From NCBI RefSeq assembly GCF_000746825.1, contig NZ_JQIV01000006.1, positions 186,001 through 250,000 on the forward strand: DNA of 64,000 bases, written 5' to 3'. A program made the position numbers and the translations under genes. The stretch comes from Carnobacterium inhibens subsp. inhibens DSM 13024 (lineage in GTDB: Bacteria; Bacillota; Bacilli; Lactobacillales; Carnobacteriaceae). Shown here piece by piece: positions 38,034 to 46,345 of the stretch; position 1 is the first letter of the stretch, and each line of letters starts with the position of its first letter. Under the pieces are notes generated by a model that was not told the DNA's origin, did not search any database, and worked only from the letters and a program-made list of their open reading frames with translations.

Positions 38034-39923
38034 GTGAAAGATAAATTATTTGAAGGGCTGCAAAAAATGGGTAAAACCTTTATGCTCCCTATTGCTTTGC
38101 TTCCAGTAGCTGGTTTGCTACTAGGAATAGGATCATCTTTTACTGGAGATTCATTTGTAGGTCTATATGACTTAGAGTGGCTACTAGGGGAAGGCACTGT
38201 TTTATATGGTATTTTAACAGTCCTTAAAGATTGCGGTACGATTGTTTTTGATAACCTGCCATTATTATTTGCTGTTGGTGTTGCTTTAGGAATGGCTAAG
38301 GCTGCCAAAGAAGTAGCAGCATTATCAGCTGTTGTCGCTTACTTAATGATGTATGCATCATTAACAAGTAGCATAACGAACTTTGGAAGTATCGAAACAT
38401 TGCAACAAACACCTGGATTGATTGGTTCTGTCCTTGGTTTTGAAGCAACGATGAACACTGGAGTATTTGGTGGGATCATCATTGGTTTAGTGGTTGCAGC
38501 TTTGCATAATCGTTATTATAAAATTGAATTGCCTGATGCTTTATCATTCTTTTCTGGAACGCGTTTCATACCAATCGTATCCGCGTTTGCAGCTGTAATC
38601 GTAGGGATGATTCTTGCTTTCGTATGGCCATATGCCGGTGCAGCAATTGCTTGGTTAGGTTCTGTTGTAGCTGATCTTGGATATATAGGAACATTCTTAT
38701 ACGGGTTTATTTACCGTGCGTTGATTCCACTAGGATTGCACCACGTATTTTATCTTCCTTTCTGGCAGACCGCACTTGGTGGAACAGCTGAAATTAATGG
38801 CACAATTGTAGAAGGAGCACAAAATATTATCTTCTCACAATTAGCTAATGGACAAGCAGTTGATCCTGAAGCGGCTAAATTCTTCTCTGGAATGTTCCCG
38901 TTCATGATTTTCGGTTTCCCAGCAGCAGCATTTGCTATGTACCAAACGGCTAAACCAGAACGTAAAAAAGATGTTAAAGGACTTATGATGTCATCTTCTT
39001 TGACGTCAATTTTTACTGGTATTACTGAACCACTGGAATTTTCATTCTTATTTGCTTCACCATTCTTATACTTTGGAGTACATTGTGTATTAGCAGCGTT
39101 CTCGTTTGTGATTATGCACTTCTTAAGTGTTGGAGTAGGATTGACCTTCTCAGGTGGATTACTTGATTTCGTATTGTATGGTATTTTACCAGGACAAGGA
39201 ATTACGAACTGGATACCAGTTGTCATAGTAGGAATCGTATATGCTCTTGTTTATTATTTCGTTTTCCGTTTCTTCATTACAAAATTCGACTTGAAAACAC
39301 CCGGTCGTGAAGATGAAGTTACTGAATCGAAAATGTATACAAAAGCAGATTACCAAGCTAAAAAAGCTGGTGAAAATGCAACTAACGAACCAATTCAAGA
39401 TGAAATGTCACATGACATTATTGAAGGTCTTGGTGGTAAAGAAAACTTGATTGATGTTGACAACTGTGCAACACGTTTAAGAGTTACCATCAAAGACGGA
39501 AAATTGGTTGATCAAGCTCAATTGAAATCAACTGGAGCAGCTGGAGTGGTTGTAAAAGGAAACAATGCTCAAGTCATTTATGGGCCAAAAGTTTCGAACA
39601 TTAAATCAAATATTGATGAATATTTAGCTAACACATCAAGTACAAGTAGTGCTTCTCCTGCAAAATCTGCTAATCCTGCTGATGAAATGTCTATCAGCAT
39701 TATTGAAGGACTTGGTGGAGAAGAAAACTTGATTGATGTTGACAACTGTGCAACTCGTTTGAGAGTTACCGTAAAAGATGGCCAATTAGTTGATCAAGCT
39801 AAGTTGAAATCAACTGGAGCAGCTGGAGTCTTAGTAAAAGGAAATAATGCTCAAGTAATCTATGGTCCAAAAGTTTCAAATATCAAATTAAATATTGAAG
39901 AATACCGTAATGGTAAAAACTAA
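38034..39923 (+). CDS. PTS permease, glucose family, IIC with two tandem IIB domains
   Basis: This 629-residue sugar transporter imports and phosphorylates a hexose. The IIC domain (residues about 1-425) begins with FMLPIALLPVAGLLLGIGSS, has about ten membrane segments, and shows the family segment FGFPAAAFAMY and ITEPLEFSF. Two IIB domains follow, residues 456-530 and 550-624, joined by a Ser/Ala/Pro linker. They agree at 66 of 75 positions, and each has an active-site cysteine (C478 and C572) in VDNCATRLR. No IIA domain is present, so IIA must come from another protein. The start is GTG after AGGAGG. The sugar (glucose, GlcNAc or other) is not certain. Confidence 0.9.
   Translation: MKDKLFEGLQKMGKTFMLPIALLPVAGLLLGIGSSFTGDSFVGLYDLEWLLGEGTVLYGILTVLKDCGTIVFDNLPLLFAVGVALGMAKAAKEVAALSAVVAYLMMYASLTSSITNFGSIETLQQTPGLIGSVLGFEATMNTGVFGGIIIGLVVAALHNRYYKIELPDALSFFSGTRFIPIVSAFAAVIVGMILAFVWPYAGAAIAWLGSVVADLGYIGTFLYGFIYRALIPLGLHHVFYLPFWQTALGGTAEINGTIVEGAQNIIFSQLANGQAVDPEAAKFFSGMFPFMIFGFPAAAFAMYQTAKPERKKDVKGLMMSSSLTSIFTGITEPLEFSFLFASPFLYFGVHCVLAAFSFVIMHFLSVGVGLTFSGGLLDFVLYGILPGQGITNWIPVVIVGIVYALVYYFVFRFFITKFDLKTPGREDEVTESKMYTKADYQAKKAGENATNEPIQDEMSHDIIEGLGGKENLIDVDNCATRLRVTIKDGKLVDQAQLKSTGAAGVVVKGNNAQVIYGPKVSNIKSNIDEYLANTSSTSSASPAKSANPADEMSISIIEGLGGEENLIDVDNCATRLRVTVKDGQLVDQAKLKSTGAAGVLVKGNNAQVIYGPKVSNIKLNIEEYRNGKN
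39399..39905 (+). repeat. Tandem duplication encoding the IIB domain
   Basis: Copies at 39399-39623 and 39681-39905 encode 75-residue units with nine amino-acid differences. Many codons also agree, which points to a fairly recent duplication or gene conversion. A linker of 57 bases separates them. Confidence 0.9.
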
Positions 39924-39947
39924 GCAACTTTAATTAAATCAGAATAC

Positions 39948-39998
39948 AAAGAATACCATCGCTGTTAGTGCGTTTAACTAACAGCGATGGTATTCTTT
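39948..39998 (+). terminator. Terminator after the PTS gene
   Basis: The arms at 39948-39968 and 39978-39998 form a perfect 21-bp stem with a 9-base loop; the second arm ends in TTCTTTTG. Confidence 0.85.
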
Positions 39999-40147
39999 TG
40001 TATACATATAGCAATAGGCATTATAGGTAATAAATGTTTTGTAAAAATAAGACAAACTATTGACTATTGACGCGAAAATAGGTACGCTATTAAGGTGTGT
40101 AAACGTGTTTTCCTTGACAGTTATTAAGTAAAGAAAGAAGTGTTGAA

Positions 40148-40492
40148 GTGGAAATTGAAAAAACAAATCAAATGAATGCCTTATTCGATTTCTATGGCTC
40201 TTTATTGACCGATAAGCAAAAAAGCTACATGCAATTATACTACGCTGATGATTTTTCTTTAGGTGAGATTGCAGAAGAGTTTGAAGTTAGTCGTCAAGCG
40301 ATTTATGATAACATAAGGCGAACTGAAAATAGTTTAATGGAATATGAAAGAAAGTTGCATTTATTAGAAGATTTCAATACAACAATGGCTGTCGTAGAGG
40401 ATATGTCACGTTACATTAAAAGTCATTATCCAAAAGATGAGTCACTAGAGCAATATATCCAGTTATTAAAAAAAGATAGAGACGAGAAATAA
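40148..40492 (+). CDS. ylxM: SRP-associated helix-turn-helix protein YlxM
   Basis: This 114-residue protein belongs to the YlxM/p13 family, which binds and stimulates the SRP GTPase cycle in Gram-positive bacteria. The N-terminal region [19 protein letters not shown] followed by [20 protein letters not shown] is a sigma-like helix-turn-helix, and the C-terminal part is helical. The start is GTG, with only a weak AAGAAGTG upstream. It precedes ffh by 17 bases, the standard ylxM-ffh pair. Confidence 0.93.
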   Translation: MEIEKTNQMNALFDFYGSLLTDKQKSYMQLYYADDFSLGEIAEEFEVSRQAIYDNIRRTENSLMEYERKLHLLEDFNTTMAVVEDMSRYIKSHYPKDESLEQYIQLLKKDRDEK

Positions 40493-40509
40493 AGGAATGG
40501 TGAAGTAAA

Positions 40510-41937
40510 ATGGCATTTGAAGGTTTAACTGAACGTCTCCAAAATGCGATGACTAAAATGCGTCGCAAAGGAAAAGTGTCAGAAGCTGATGTAAAAGAAA
40601 TGATGAGAGAAGTTCGTTTAGCTTTACTAGAAGCAGACGTTAACTTTAAAGTAGTAAAAGATTTTGTTAAAACAGTTAGTGCTCGCGCAGTAGGTTCTGA
40701 AGTATTAGAGAGTCTTTCTCCAGGACAGCAAATCATTAAAATTGTTAGCGAAGAATTAACTGATTTAATGGGTGGAGAACAAGAAACGATTCAAACGGCA
40801 GCAAAAGCACCAACTGTTGTTATGATGGTTGGGTTACAAGGGGCAGGTAAAACAACTACTGCTGGTAAATTGGCGAGTTATTTACGTAAGAACCAAAACA
40901 AACGCCCATTATTGATAGCTGCCGATATTTATCGTCCAGCTGCTATCCAACAATTGGAAACGATCGGTAAACAAATAGATGTTCCGGTTTTCTCTATGGG
41001 AGACCAAGTAAGTCCAGTTGAAATTGCCAGACAAGGGATCGAGAAAGCCAAAGCTGAACATTTAGACTTTGTACTGATAGATACTGCTGGACGTCTACAA
41101 ATCGATGAAACGTTGATGCAAGAATTAAGTGATATCAAAGAAATAACTCAGCCGACAGAAATCTTCTTAGTTGTAGATGCTATGACTGGTCAAGAAGCTG
41201 CTAATGTAGCCTCTTCTTTTAATGAACAATTAGATATCTCCGGTGTTATTTTAACCAAATTAGATGGTGATACTCGTGGGGGAGCTGCGCTTTCTATTCG
41301 TGCAGTAACTGGAAAGCCAATTAAATTTACGGGGTCTGGTGAAAAACTAGATGCTTTAGAACCGTTTTATCCTGATCGTATGGCTAACCGTATCTTAGGT
41401 ATGGGTGACATGTTGACCTTGATCGAAAAAGCTCAGCAAGATTTTGATGAAAAGAAATCTGAAGAAATGATCACGAAATTGCGTGAGAATAGTTTTGACT
41501 TTAATGATTTTATTGAACAAATGGATCAAGTTAGCAATATGGGACCAATAGAAGATATTTTGAAAATGATTCCAGGTATGAATAATGTTCCAGGATTAGA
41601 TAAGCTTCAAATCGATCCAAAAGATACAGCACGAATGAAAGCTATTGTGTTGTCTATGACACCGCAAGAGAGAGAAAATCCAGATATTTTATCTCAAAGC
41701 AGACGTCGTAGAATCGCTAGAGGATCTGCTCGTCCGATTGCTGAAGTAAATCGTATGATCAAACAATTCAATGAATCGAAAAAAATGATGAGTCAAATGT
41801 CTAAAGGCAATATGAATGGTATGGATAATCTATTTGGGCAAGGTGCTAAAGGCAAGCTTGGTAAAATGGCTATGAACTCTATGGTTCGCAAGAACAAGAA
41901 AAAAATGAAGAAAAAAAACAAAAAAGGGCGTAAATAA
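40510..41937 (+). CDS. ffh: Signal recognition particle protein Ffh (SRP54)
   Basis: This 475-residue GTPase binds signal sequences and 4.5S RNA. The N domain covers residues about 1-85. The G domain has GLQGAGKT (108-115), DTAGRLQID and TKLDGDTRGG. The methionine-rich M domain (from about 330) has MIPGMNN and the RNA-binding helix with RRRRIARGSARP. The C-terminal tail is extremely lysine-rich. It follows ylxM and is followed by a promoter for rpsP. Confidence 0.97.
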   Translation: MAFEGLTERLQNAMTKMRRKGKVSEADVKEMMREVRLALLEADVNFKVVKDFVKTVSARAVGSEVLESLSPGQQIIKIVSEELTDLMGGEQETIQTAAKAPTVVMMVGLQGAGKTTTAGKLASYLRKNQNKRPLLIAADIYRPAAIQQLETIGKQIDVPVFSMGDQVSPVEIARQGIEKAKAEHLDFVLIDTAGRLQIDETLMQELSDIKEITQPTEIFLVVDAMTGQEAANVASSFNEQLDISGVILTKLDGDTRGGAALSIRAVTGKPIKFTGSGEKLDALEPFYPDRMANRILGMGDMLTLIEKAQQDFDEKKSEEMITKLRENSFDFNDFIEQMDQVSNMGPIEDILKMIPGMNNVPGLDKLQIDPKDTARMKAIVLSMTPQERENPDILSQSRRRRIARGSARPIAEVNRMIKQFNESKKMMSQMSKGNMNGMDNLFGQGAKGKLGKMAMNSMVRKNKKKMKKKNKKGRK

Positions 41938-41981
41938 GAGTCTGAAATAGGAAATTTATCGTTTGTAAAAAAAAAACATGC

Positions 41982-42026
41982 TGTAAAGAAAAAACACTTT
42001 ACAAGCTATAAATAAACTGGTAAACT
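41982..42026 (+). promoter_or_regulatory. Promoter of rpsP-khpA with upstream dyad
   Basis: TTTACA (41998-42003), 17-base spacer, TAAACT (42021-42026). The repeat TGTAAAG-N8-CTTTACA (41982-42003) overlaps the -35 element. Confidence 0.65.
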
Positions 42027-42062
42027 ACTTATTGTGAGATAGTTAATGGAGGTGTAAGAAAT

Positions 42063-42335
42063 ATGGCAGTAAAAATTCGTTTAAAACGCATGGGATCAAA
42101 AAGAAATCCTTTTTACCGTATCGTAGTTGCAGATTCACGTTCTCCACGTGATGGACGTTTCATCGAAACTGTAGGAACATACAACCCAGTTGTTGATCCA
42201 GCAGAAGTAAAAGTGGACGAAGAAGCAGTATTAAAATGGTTAGCTAATGGTGCTCAACCTTCTGATACAATTCGTAACATCCTTTCAAAAGAAGGCATTA
42301 TGAAAAAATTCCATGAATCAAAAAACACTAAATAA
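42063..42335 (+). CDS. rpsP: Ribosomal protein bS16
   Basis: This 90-residue small-subunit protein assists 30S assembly. It has the normal start [34 protein letters not shown] (residues 2-35) and the [18 protein letters not shown] segment near the end. TGGAGGTG precedes the ATG. It begins the block rpsP-khpA-rimM-trmD-rplS that is conserved in Firmicutes, placed directly after ffh. Confidence 0.98.
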   Translation: MAVKIRLKRMGSKRNPFYRIVVADSRSPRDGRFIETVGTYNPVVDPAEVKVDEEAVLKWLANGAQPSDTIRNILSKEGIMKKFHESKNTK

Positions 42336-42348
42336 AAGGATGTTTTCT

Positions 42349-42591
42349 ATGGCTGACATAAAAGATTTAATTCTTACAGTTGTGAGTCCTCTTGTAAGTC
42401 ATCCGGATGATTTGGCAATTGCTTTAGTAGAAACTGAAGAGTTTTTAGATTATCAATTGTCTGTTCATCCTGAAGATGTTGGACGAGTAATTGGAAAAAA
42501 AGGTCGCGTAGCAAAAGCTATTCGTACAATTGTTTACAGTGTGAGGGTCCTTGGATCTAAGCGTGTAAGATTAACGATTGTGAATAGTTAA
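42349..42591 (+). CDS. khpA: KH-domain RNA-binding protein KhpA
   Basis: This 80-residue protein is a single KH domain that partners KhpB in RNA binding and affects cell division and wall growth in Gram-positive bacteria. The KH loop is GKKG (49-52) within VGRVIGKKGRVAKAIRT. I place the start at ATG 42349, 8 bases after AAAAGGA. The frame remains open upstream into rpsP, but those twelve residues are overlap only. Its position between rpsP and rimM is the standard one. Confidence 0.93.
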   Translation: MADIKDLILTVVSPLVSHPDDLAIALVETEEFLDYQLSVHPEDVGRVIGKKGRVAKAIRTIVYSVRVLGSKRVRLTIVNS

Positions 42592-42597
42592 ATTCCG

Positions 42598-42640
42598 AAA
42601 GAGAAATCATTTCTTCAATAAGAGATGGTTTCTTTTTTTA
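42598..42640 (+). terminator. Terminator after khpA
   Basis: AAAGAGAAATCAT pairs with ATGGTTTCTTTTTTT through a G-U pair, with a 14-base loop and a seven-T tail. Confidence 0.75.
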
Positions 42641-42706
42641 TAAATGATTTTAACAGGATAATAATGAAACATAATAAAAAAATAGCGTTGTAAATGAGGG
42701 AATAAA

Positions 42707-43222
42707 ATGAAAAAAATGTACAATGTAGGAAAAATCGTGAACACACAAGGGATCAAAGGCGAAGTTCGTGTCATTTCAAAAACGGATTTTCCAGAAGAAC
42801 GATACAAAAAAGGTTCCATTTTGACTTTATTTCAAGATGGCAAAAAAGTAATTGACTTAACGGTTACAAGTCACCGTAAACATAAAAACTTTGATATCCT
42901 ATCCTTTGAAAACCATCCTAATATCAATGACGTAGAAAAATATCGTGATGGCATATTAAAAGTCGGCGAAGAGAAGCTAACGGAACTGCCAGAAAATGAA
43001 TATTATTTGCATCAAATTGTTGGGTTGACTGTCCAAGATGAAGAAAACAATACGATTGGAAAAATAAGTGAAGTCATGTCGCCAGGCGCAAATGACGTTT
43101 GGATAATTGAACGACCTAAAAAGAAAGATCTATTGATTCCATATATTGAAGAAATCGTCTTGAAAGTTGATTTAGAAAATCAATTAGTGACTATTCATAT
43201 GATGGAAGGGTTAGATGATTAA
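42707..43222 (+). CDS. rimM: 16S rRNA processing protein RimM
   Basis: This 171-residue 30S maturation factor binds protein uS19. The N-terminal RimM domain begins [18 protein letters not shown], and the C-terminal PRC-barrel domain (from about 95) contains [12 protein letters not shown] and [11 protein letters not shown]. The ATG follows GAGGGAA. Its stop overlaps the trmD start by one base (TAATG), implying coupled translation. rimM and trmD are neighbours in most bacteria. Confidence 0.96.
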   Translation: MKKMYNVGKIVNTQGIKGEVRVISKTDFPEERYKKGSILTLFQDGKKVIDLTVTSHRKHKNFDILSFENHPNINDVEKYRDGILKVGEEKLTELPENEYYLHQIVGLTVQDEENNTIGKISEVMSPGANDVWIIERPKKKDLLIPYIEEIVLKVDLENQLVTIHMMEGLDD

Positions 43223-43965
43223 TGAAAATAGATGTTTTAACCCTATTTCCGAGAATGTTCCAAGGCCCATTAACCGAATCCATTATTGGAAAAGCTATTG
43301 ATAGAGATCTATTAAAAGTAGATGTGGTAAATTTTCGAGACTATACAGATAATAAACACCTGAATGTAGATGATTACCCCTATGGCGGCGGAGCGGGCAT
43401 GCTGCTAAAAGCACAGCCAATTTTTGATGCCATAGATGCGATAAATGAGAAAGCCCCAGAAACTAAAAAAAGGGTCATTTTATTAGATCCTGCTGGCATA
43501 CCTTTCACCCAATCTGTAGCAGAAGAGTTAGCAGAAGAAGAACATTTAGTCTTTATTTGCGGCCATTATGAAGGATACGATGAACGGATTCGTACATTGG
43601 TAACAGATGAAATTTCTTTGGGAGATTATGTGTTAACAGGTGGAGAACTTGGTGCGATGGTGATGATTGATGCTACTGTACGTCTGTTACCGGAAGTATT
43701 AGGAAATGATCAATCAGCTAAAACAGACTCTCATTCAACTGGATTATTAGAGCATCCACAGTACACAAGACCGGCTGAATATCGGGGAATGAAAGTTCCA
43801 GATGTATTGATAAGTGGAAATCACAAAAAAATTAAAGAGTGGCAAGATAAAGAGTCAATTAGACGGACATTTGAAAGACGTCCGGATATGCTTGATAACC
43901 TTGCTCTATCAAATGAACAGAAAAAATACTTAGGCGAGATCGAAAAAGAAAAAGAATCTTTGTAA
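43222..43965 (+). CDS. trmD: tRNA (guanine-N1-)-methyltransferase TrmD
   Basis: This 247-residue SPOUT enzyme methylates G37 of tRNAs to prevent frameshifting. It starts [20 protein letters not shown] lies near residue 55, and the SAM-binding trefoil knot includes [10 protein letters not shown] near 114 and [11 protein letters not shown] near 133. The C-terminal domain carries [11 protein letters not shown]. It overlaps the rimM stop by one base. rplS follows after a 175-base gap with its own promoter. Confidence 0.97.
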   Translation: MKIDVLTLFPRMFQGPLTESIIGKAIDRDLLKVDVVNFRDYTDNKHLNVDDYPYGGGAGMLLKAQPIFDAIDAINEKAPETKKRVILLDPAGIPFTQSVAEELAEEEHLVFICGHYEGYDERIRTLVTDEISLGDYVLTGGELGAMVMIDATVRLLPEVLGNDQSAKTDSHSTGLLEHPQYTRPAEYRGMKVPDVLISGNHKKIKEWQDKESIRRTFERRPDMLDNLALSNEQKKYLGEIEKEKESL

Positions 43966-43985
43966 AAAGTAAAAATGAACGATCA

Positions 43986-44050
43986 GTAAAGTAAAATTTT
44001 ATAAAAACAAAGGAAATTTACTTTACACCTAATTAGGCATATGTTAAACT
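43986..44050 (+). promoter_or_regulatory. Promoter of rplS with upstream dyad
   Basis: TTTACA (44022-44027), 17-base spacer, TAAACT (44045-44050). GTAAAGTAAA (43986-43995) and TTTACTTTAC (44017-44026) form an inverted repeat overlapping the -35, and the palindrome CCTAATTAGG lies in the spacer. Confidence 0.65.
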
Positions 44051-44053
44051 AAT

Positions 44054-44130
44054 TTAGTGAGTGGGCAAAGCCTGCCGAAAAAACGATGTTCCGCTGTTTC
44101 TATATAGAGATATGAAGGTTTGTTGGAAGG
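44054..44130 (+). ncRNA. Possible L19 leader (autoregulatory mRNA element)
   Basis: The 5' untranslated region of rplS has conserved-looking GC-rich patches, GGGCAAAGCCTGCC and CGATGTTCCGCTG, unlike the surrounding AT-rich sequence. Bacilli are known to have an L19 leader at this place. I infer identity mainly from location. Confidence 0.4.
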
Positions 44131-44140
44131 AGAAAATACA

Positions 44141-44488
44141 ATGAGTAAATTAATTGAAGCAATTACTAACGAACAATTACGTGAAGACATCCCAGCTTTC
44201 CGTCCAGGAGATACTGTACGTGTTCATGCTAAGATCGTTGAGGGTACTAGAGAACGTATCCAATTATTTGAAGGTGTTGTAATCAAACGCCGTGGTGCTG
44301 GAATTAGCGAAACTTATACAGTTCGTAAAATTTCTAACGGAATTGGCGTTGAACGTACATTCCCAATGCATTCACCACGTGTTGCTCAAATTGAGGTTGT
44401 CCGCTTTGGTAAAGTACGTCGTGCTAAATTGTACTACTTACGTGACCTACACGGAAAAGCAGCTCGTATCAAAGAAATCCGTCGTTAA
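44141..44488 (+). CDS. rplS: Ribosomal protein bL19
   Basis: This 115-residue protein lies at the 30S-50S interface. The sequence [16 protein letters not shown] near the start, then [17 protein letters not shown] and [20 protein letters not shown], is typical of bL19. I place the start at ATG 44141, 8 bases after GGAAGGAG; the frame is open 7 codons upstream but without an RBS. It ends the rpsP-rplS block and is followed by a strong terminator. Confidence 0.97.
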   Translation: MSKLIEAITNEQLREDIPAFRPGDTVRVHAKIVEGTRERIQLFEGVVIKRRGAGISETYTVRKISNGIGVERTFPMHSPRVAQIEVVRFGKVRRAKLYYLRDLHGKAARIKEIRR

Positions 44489-44498
44489 GATGTTTTTC

Positions 44499-44534
44499 AA
44501 AAGAGTTGGGACTATTGTCCCAGCTCTTTTTTTT
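44499..44534 (+). terminator. Terminator after rplS
   Basis: AAAAGAGTTGGGAC pairs with GTCCCAGCTCTTTT (one T-G pair) around a 4-base loop, followed by TTTT. Confidence 0.92.
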
Positions 44535-44719
44535 GTGCATAAATAATTACAGAAATTATCGTAAAAGATTAAATGACTCAGACTGCTACGGCTATCTCAA
44601 AATATATTTTCATCACCTGTAAGTTTTGTTTTCCTAAATACTCTGTTCATTAAGGACAGATTACGTTATAATTAAAAATGAAAATGAGATTAGAAATCAA
44701 AAAAGTGGGGTATAGTATA

Positions 44720-45151
44720 GTGAATAAAGCATTAGTAAACTTTGAAGCCATCTTAAAGGCTAAGCATGTGCCTTTAGCCAAGAAAGAAATAAAAAATGGA
44801 CAAGTTCTTTATAATGGTAAATTTAAATTGAATGATAGCCAAGCTTTGCCATTTGGAATTGTTTTTGATAATAAAGAAGAAGGAATCATTGATTTTCAAA
44901 TCGTGTACCATAAGTTAGCCTACGTAACGAATTTTGATGCAAAAAATCAAGTATTAGAAATTTTAAATGAACTGAATGAAATGAAAACAGGTTATTACCG
45001 TGTTTGTCTTGCGGGAGACGGAGAAATTTATATGAGACTTCTTTCTCGAACAACAGAAGATGTAAGAGCAGCATATGAAATGATGATCGTCGGGTCAACA
45101 ATTGCCAAGAGCATTCTTCCAAAAATTGAAGAAGCAGTTGGGAAAAAATAA
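44720..45151 (+). CDS. Uncharacterised protein, about 143 residues
   Basis: I do not recognise this protein with certainty. It is a soluble alpha/beta protein: ILKAKHVPLAKKE, then strands LYNGKF and FGIVFDN, a DFQIVYHKLAYVTN strand pair, the EILNELNEMKTGYYRVCLAGDGEIYMR segment (residues about 78-106) and two C-terminal helices. The arrangement recalls YbjN or CesT-like chaperone folds, but that is a guess. I prefer GTG 44720 (AGTGGGG upstream), because ATG 44678 lies only 6 bases after a TATAAT and would be at the transcript start. It seems to be monocistronic. Confidence 0.75.
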   Translation: MNKALVNFEAILKAKHVPLAKKEIKNGQVLYNGKFKLNDSQALPFGIVFDNKEEGIIDFQIVYHKLAYVTNFDAKNQVLEILNELNEMKTGYYRVCLAGDGEIYMRLLSRTTEDVRAAYEMMIVGSTIAKSILPKIEEAVGKK

Positions 45152-45192
45152 TTATAACATTGTGAATTCATTGGATAGAAAGTAGGGATTTC

Positions 45193-45615
45193 GTGAAGAA
45201 TCAAAAATCTTTATTTCATGCTGAAATGGTCAATGAAACGGGTGTAAATGGTGAAGCGTTTGTGAAAAATGGCGGGTTGAATGTTAAACTTTCCAGCCCT
45301 TTAAATAAAGAAGAAGGAACAAATCCTGAAGAGTTACTTGGGTTGTCTTTTAGTACTTGTTTAAATGCTACTATTCAATCTTTGCTAAAAGCAAGAGGAA
45401 AAGAAAATACAAGTCGTGTAGAAGTTCATGTCGATTTTATGCGTGAACCAAACGGAATCGGCTACTTCTTTAATGTAGAGGCTGTTGCGAAAATCGATGG
45501 ATTGCCTTTTGAAGAAAGTAAAAAAATTATAGAAGAAGCTGAAAATCGTTGCCCAGTATCTAAATTACTTGCAGGAAGTAAGACGGTATCTGTGAATGCA
45601 GTCGAAGAATTCTAA
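45193..45615 (+). CDS. OsmC/Ohr family peroxidase
   Basis: This 140-residue protein belongs to the OsmC/Ohr family, thiol peroxidases that reduce organic hydroperoxides. Both redox cysteines are present: C56 in SFSTCLNAT and C120 in ENRCPVSKLL. The N-terminal GVNGEAF and GLNVKLSSPL strands match the Ohr-type domain. The start is GTG with AGTAGGGA upstream. It ends at a large terminator shared with the convergent yajQ gene. OsmC and Ohr subtypes cannot be separated safely by eye; the sequence is closer to Ohr. Confidence 0.9.
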   Translation: MKNQKSLFHAEMVNETGVNGEAFVKNGGLNVKLSSPLNKEEGTNPEELLGLSFSTCLNATIQSLLKARGKENTSRVEVHVDFMREPNGIGYFFNVEAVAKIDGLPFEESKKIIEEAENRCPVSKLLAGSKTVSVNAVEEF

Positions 45616-45617
45616 CG

Positions 45618-45668
45618 AACAAAGATAAAAGACCTTCAAATTCTATTTGAAGGTCTTTTATCTTTGTT
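45618..45668. terminator. Bidirectional terminator between osmC-type gene and yajQ
   Basis: Arms at 45618-45640 and 45646-45668 form a perfect 23-bp stem with a 5-base loop. It contains A- and T-rich ends usable in both directions. Confidence 0.9.
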
Positions 45669-45686
45669 AAATATAGTAATGCCAGG

Positions 45687-46178
45687 TTATCTGTAATTTG
45701 TAAACTGTAAATCGATAGGCAAGTTAGCATCTCTTAGTAAAGCGATAACTTGTTGCAGATCATCACGATTTTTGCCAATTACTCTTATTTGGTCATCTTG
45801 TATTTGGGTTTTTACTTTAATACCAGATTTTTTAATTAACTGAGTAATTGTTTTGGCATGTTCTTTATCAATTCCACTGATTAAATCAGCGAATTGACGA
45901 ACATTCCCTCCAAAAGCTTTTTCAGTTGAAGAATAATGAAGATTTCGAGTTGGAACGCCTCTTTTAACTAATTTATTAGTCAATACATCTTTTACTTGTT
46001 CTAATTTAAAGTCATCATCTGAGACGATAACTAATTTTTCTTTTTCTAATTTGATTTCACTGATCGAACCTTTGAAATCAAAACGATTTGCAATTTCTTT
46101 TGTTGCTAATTGTACGGCATTTTTTATTTCTTCCATATTCATTTCTGAAACGATATCAAAACTTGCTTCTTTTGCCAT
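45687..46178 (-). CDS. yajQ: YajQ family nucleotide-binding protein
   Basis: This 163-residue protein belongs to the YajQ (DUF520) family, which in other bacteria binds cyclic di-GMP or tRNA/GTP. It begins with the family signature [21 protein letters not shown], followed by RFDFKGS. The second half has [20 protein letters not shown] and ends [24 protein letters not shown] precedes the start on the - strand. It is transcribed leftward, convergent with the OsmC-family gene. Cellular function in Firmicutes is uncertain. Confidence 0.96.
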   Translation of the reverse strand: MAKEASFDIVSEMNMEEIKNAVQLATKEIANRFDFKGSISEIKLEKEKLVIVSDDDFKLEQVKDVLTNKLVKRGVPTRNLHYSSTEKAFGGNVRQFADLISGIDKEHAKTITQLIKKSGIKVKTQIQDDQIRVIGKNRDDLQQVIALLRDANLPIDLQFTNYR

Positions 46179-46345
46179 AAGTAATTCCTCCTTTTACATT
46201 GTGCTCTTAAATTGTACCATAAAAGGCAGGCAAATCCTTGGAAAACGGATACAAATGAGAGTGTAATGAAGAAAAAAATTTTTTTCTTTATTAATAAGAA
46301 AAATCTTGTTATTCTTGTTTGATTAAGTATATAAGGAGTTATGAG

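Noticed and set aside
38750-39226. Leftward open frame of 158 codons opposite the PTS gene
   Set aside because: It is contained within the PTS permease frame, has a composition that mirrors membrane codons, and has no RBS.
44292-44546. Second + strand frame overlapping rplS
   Set aside because: It starts within rplS, runs through its terminator hairpin, and shows no family similarity.
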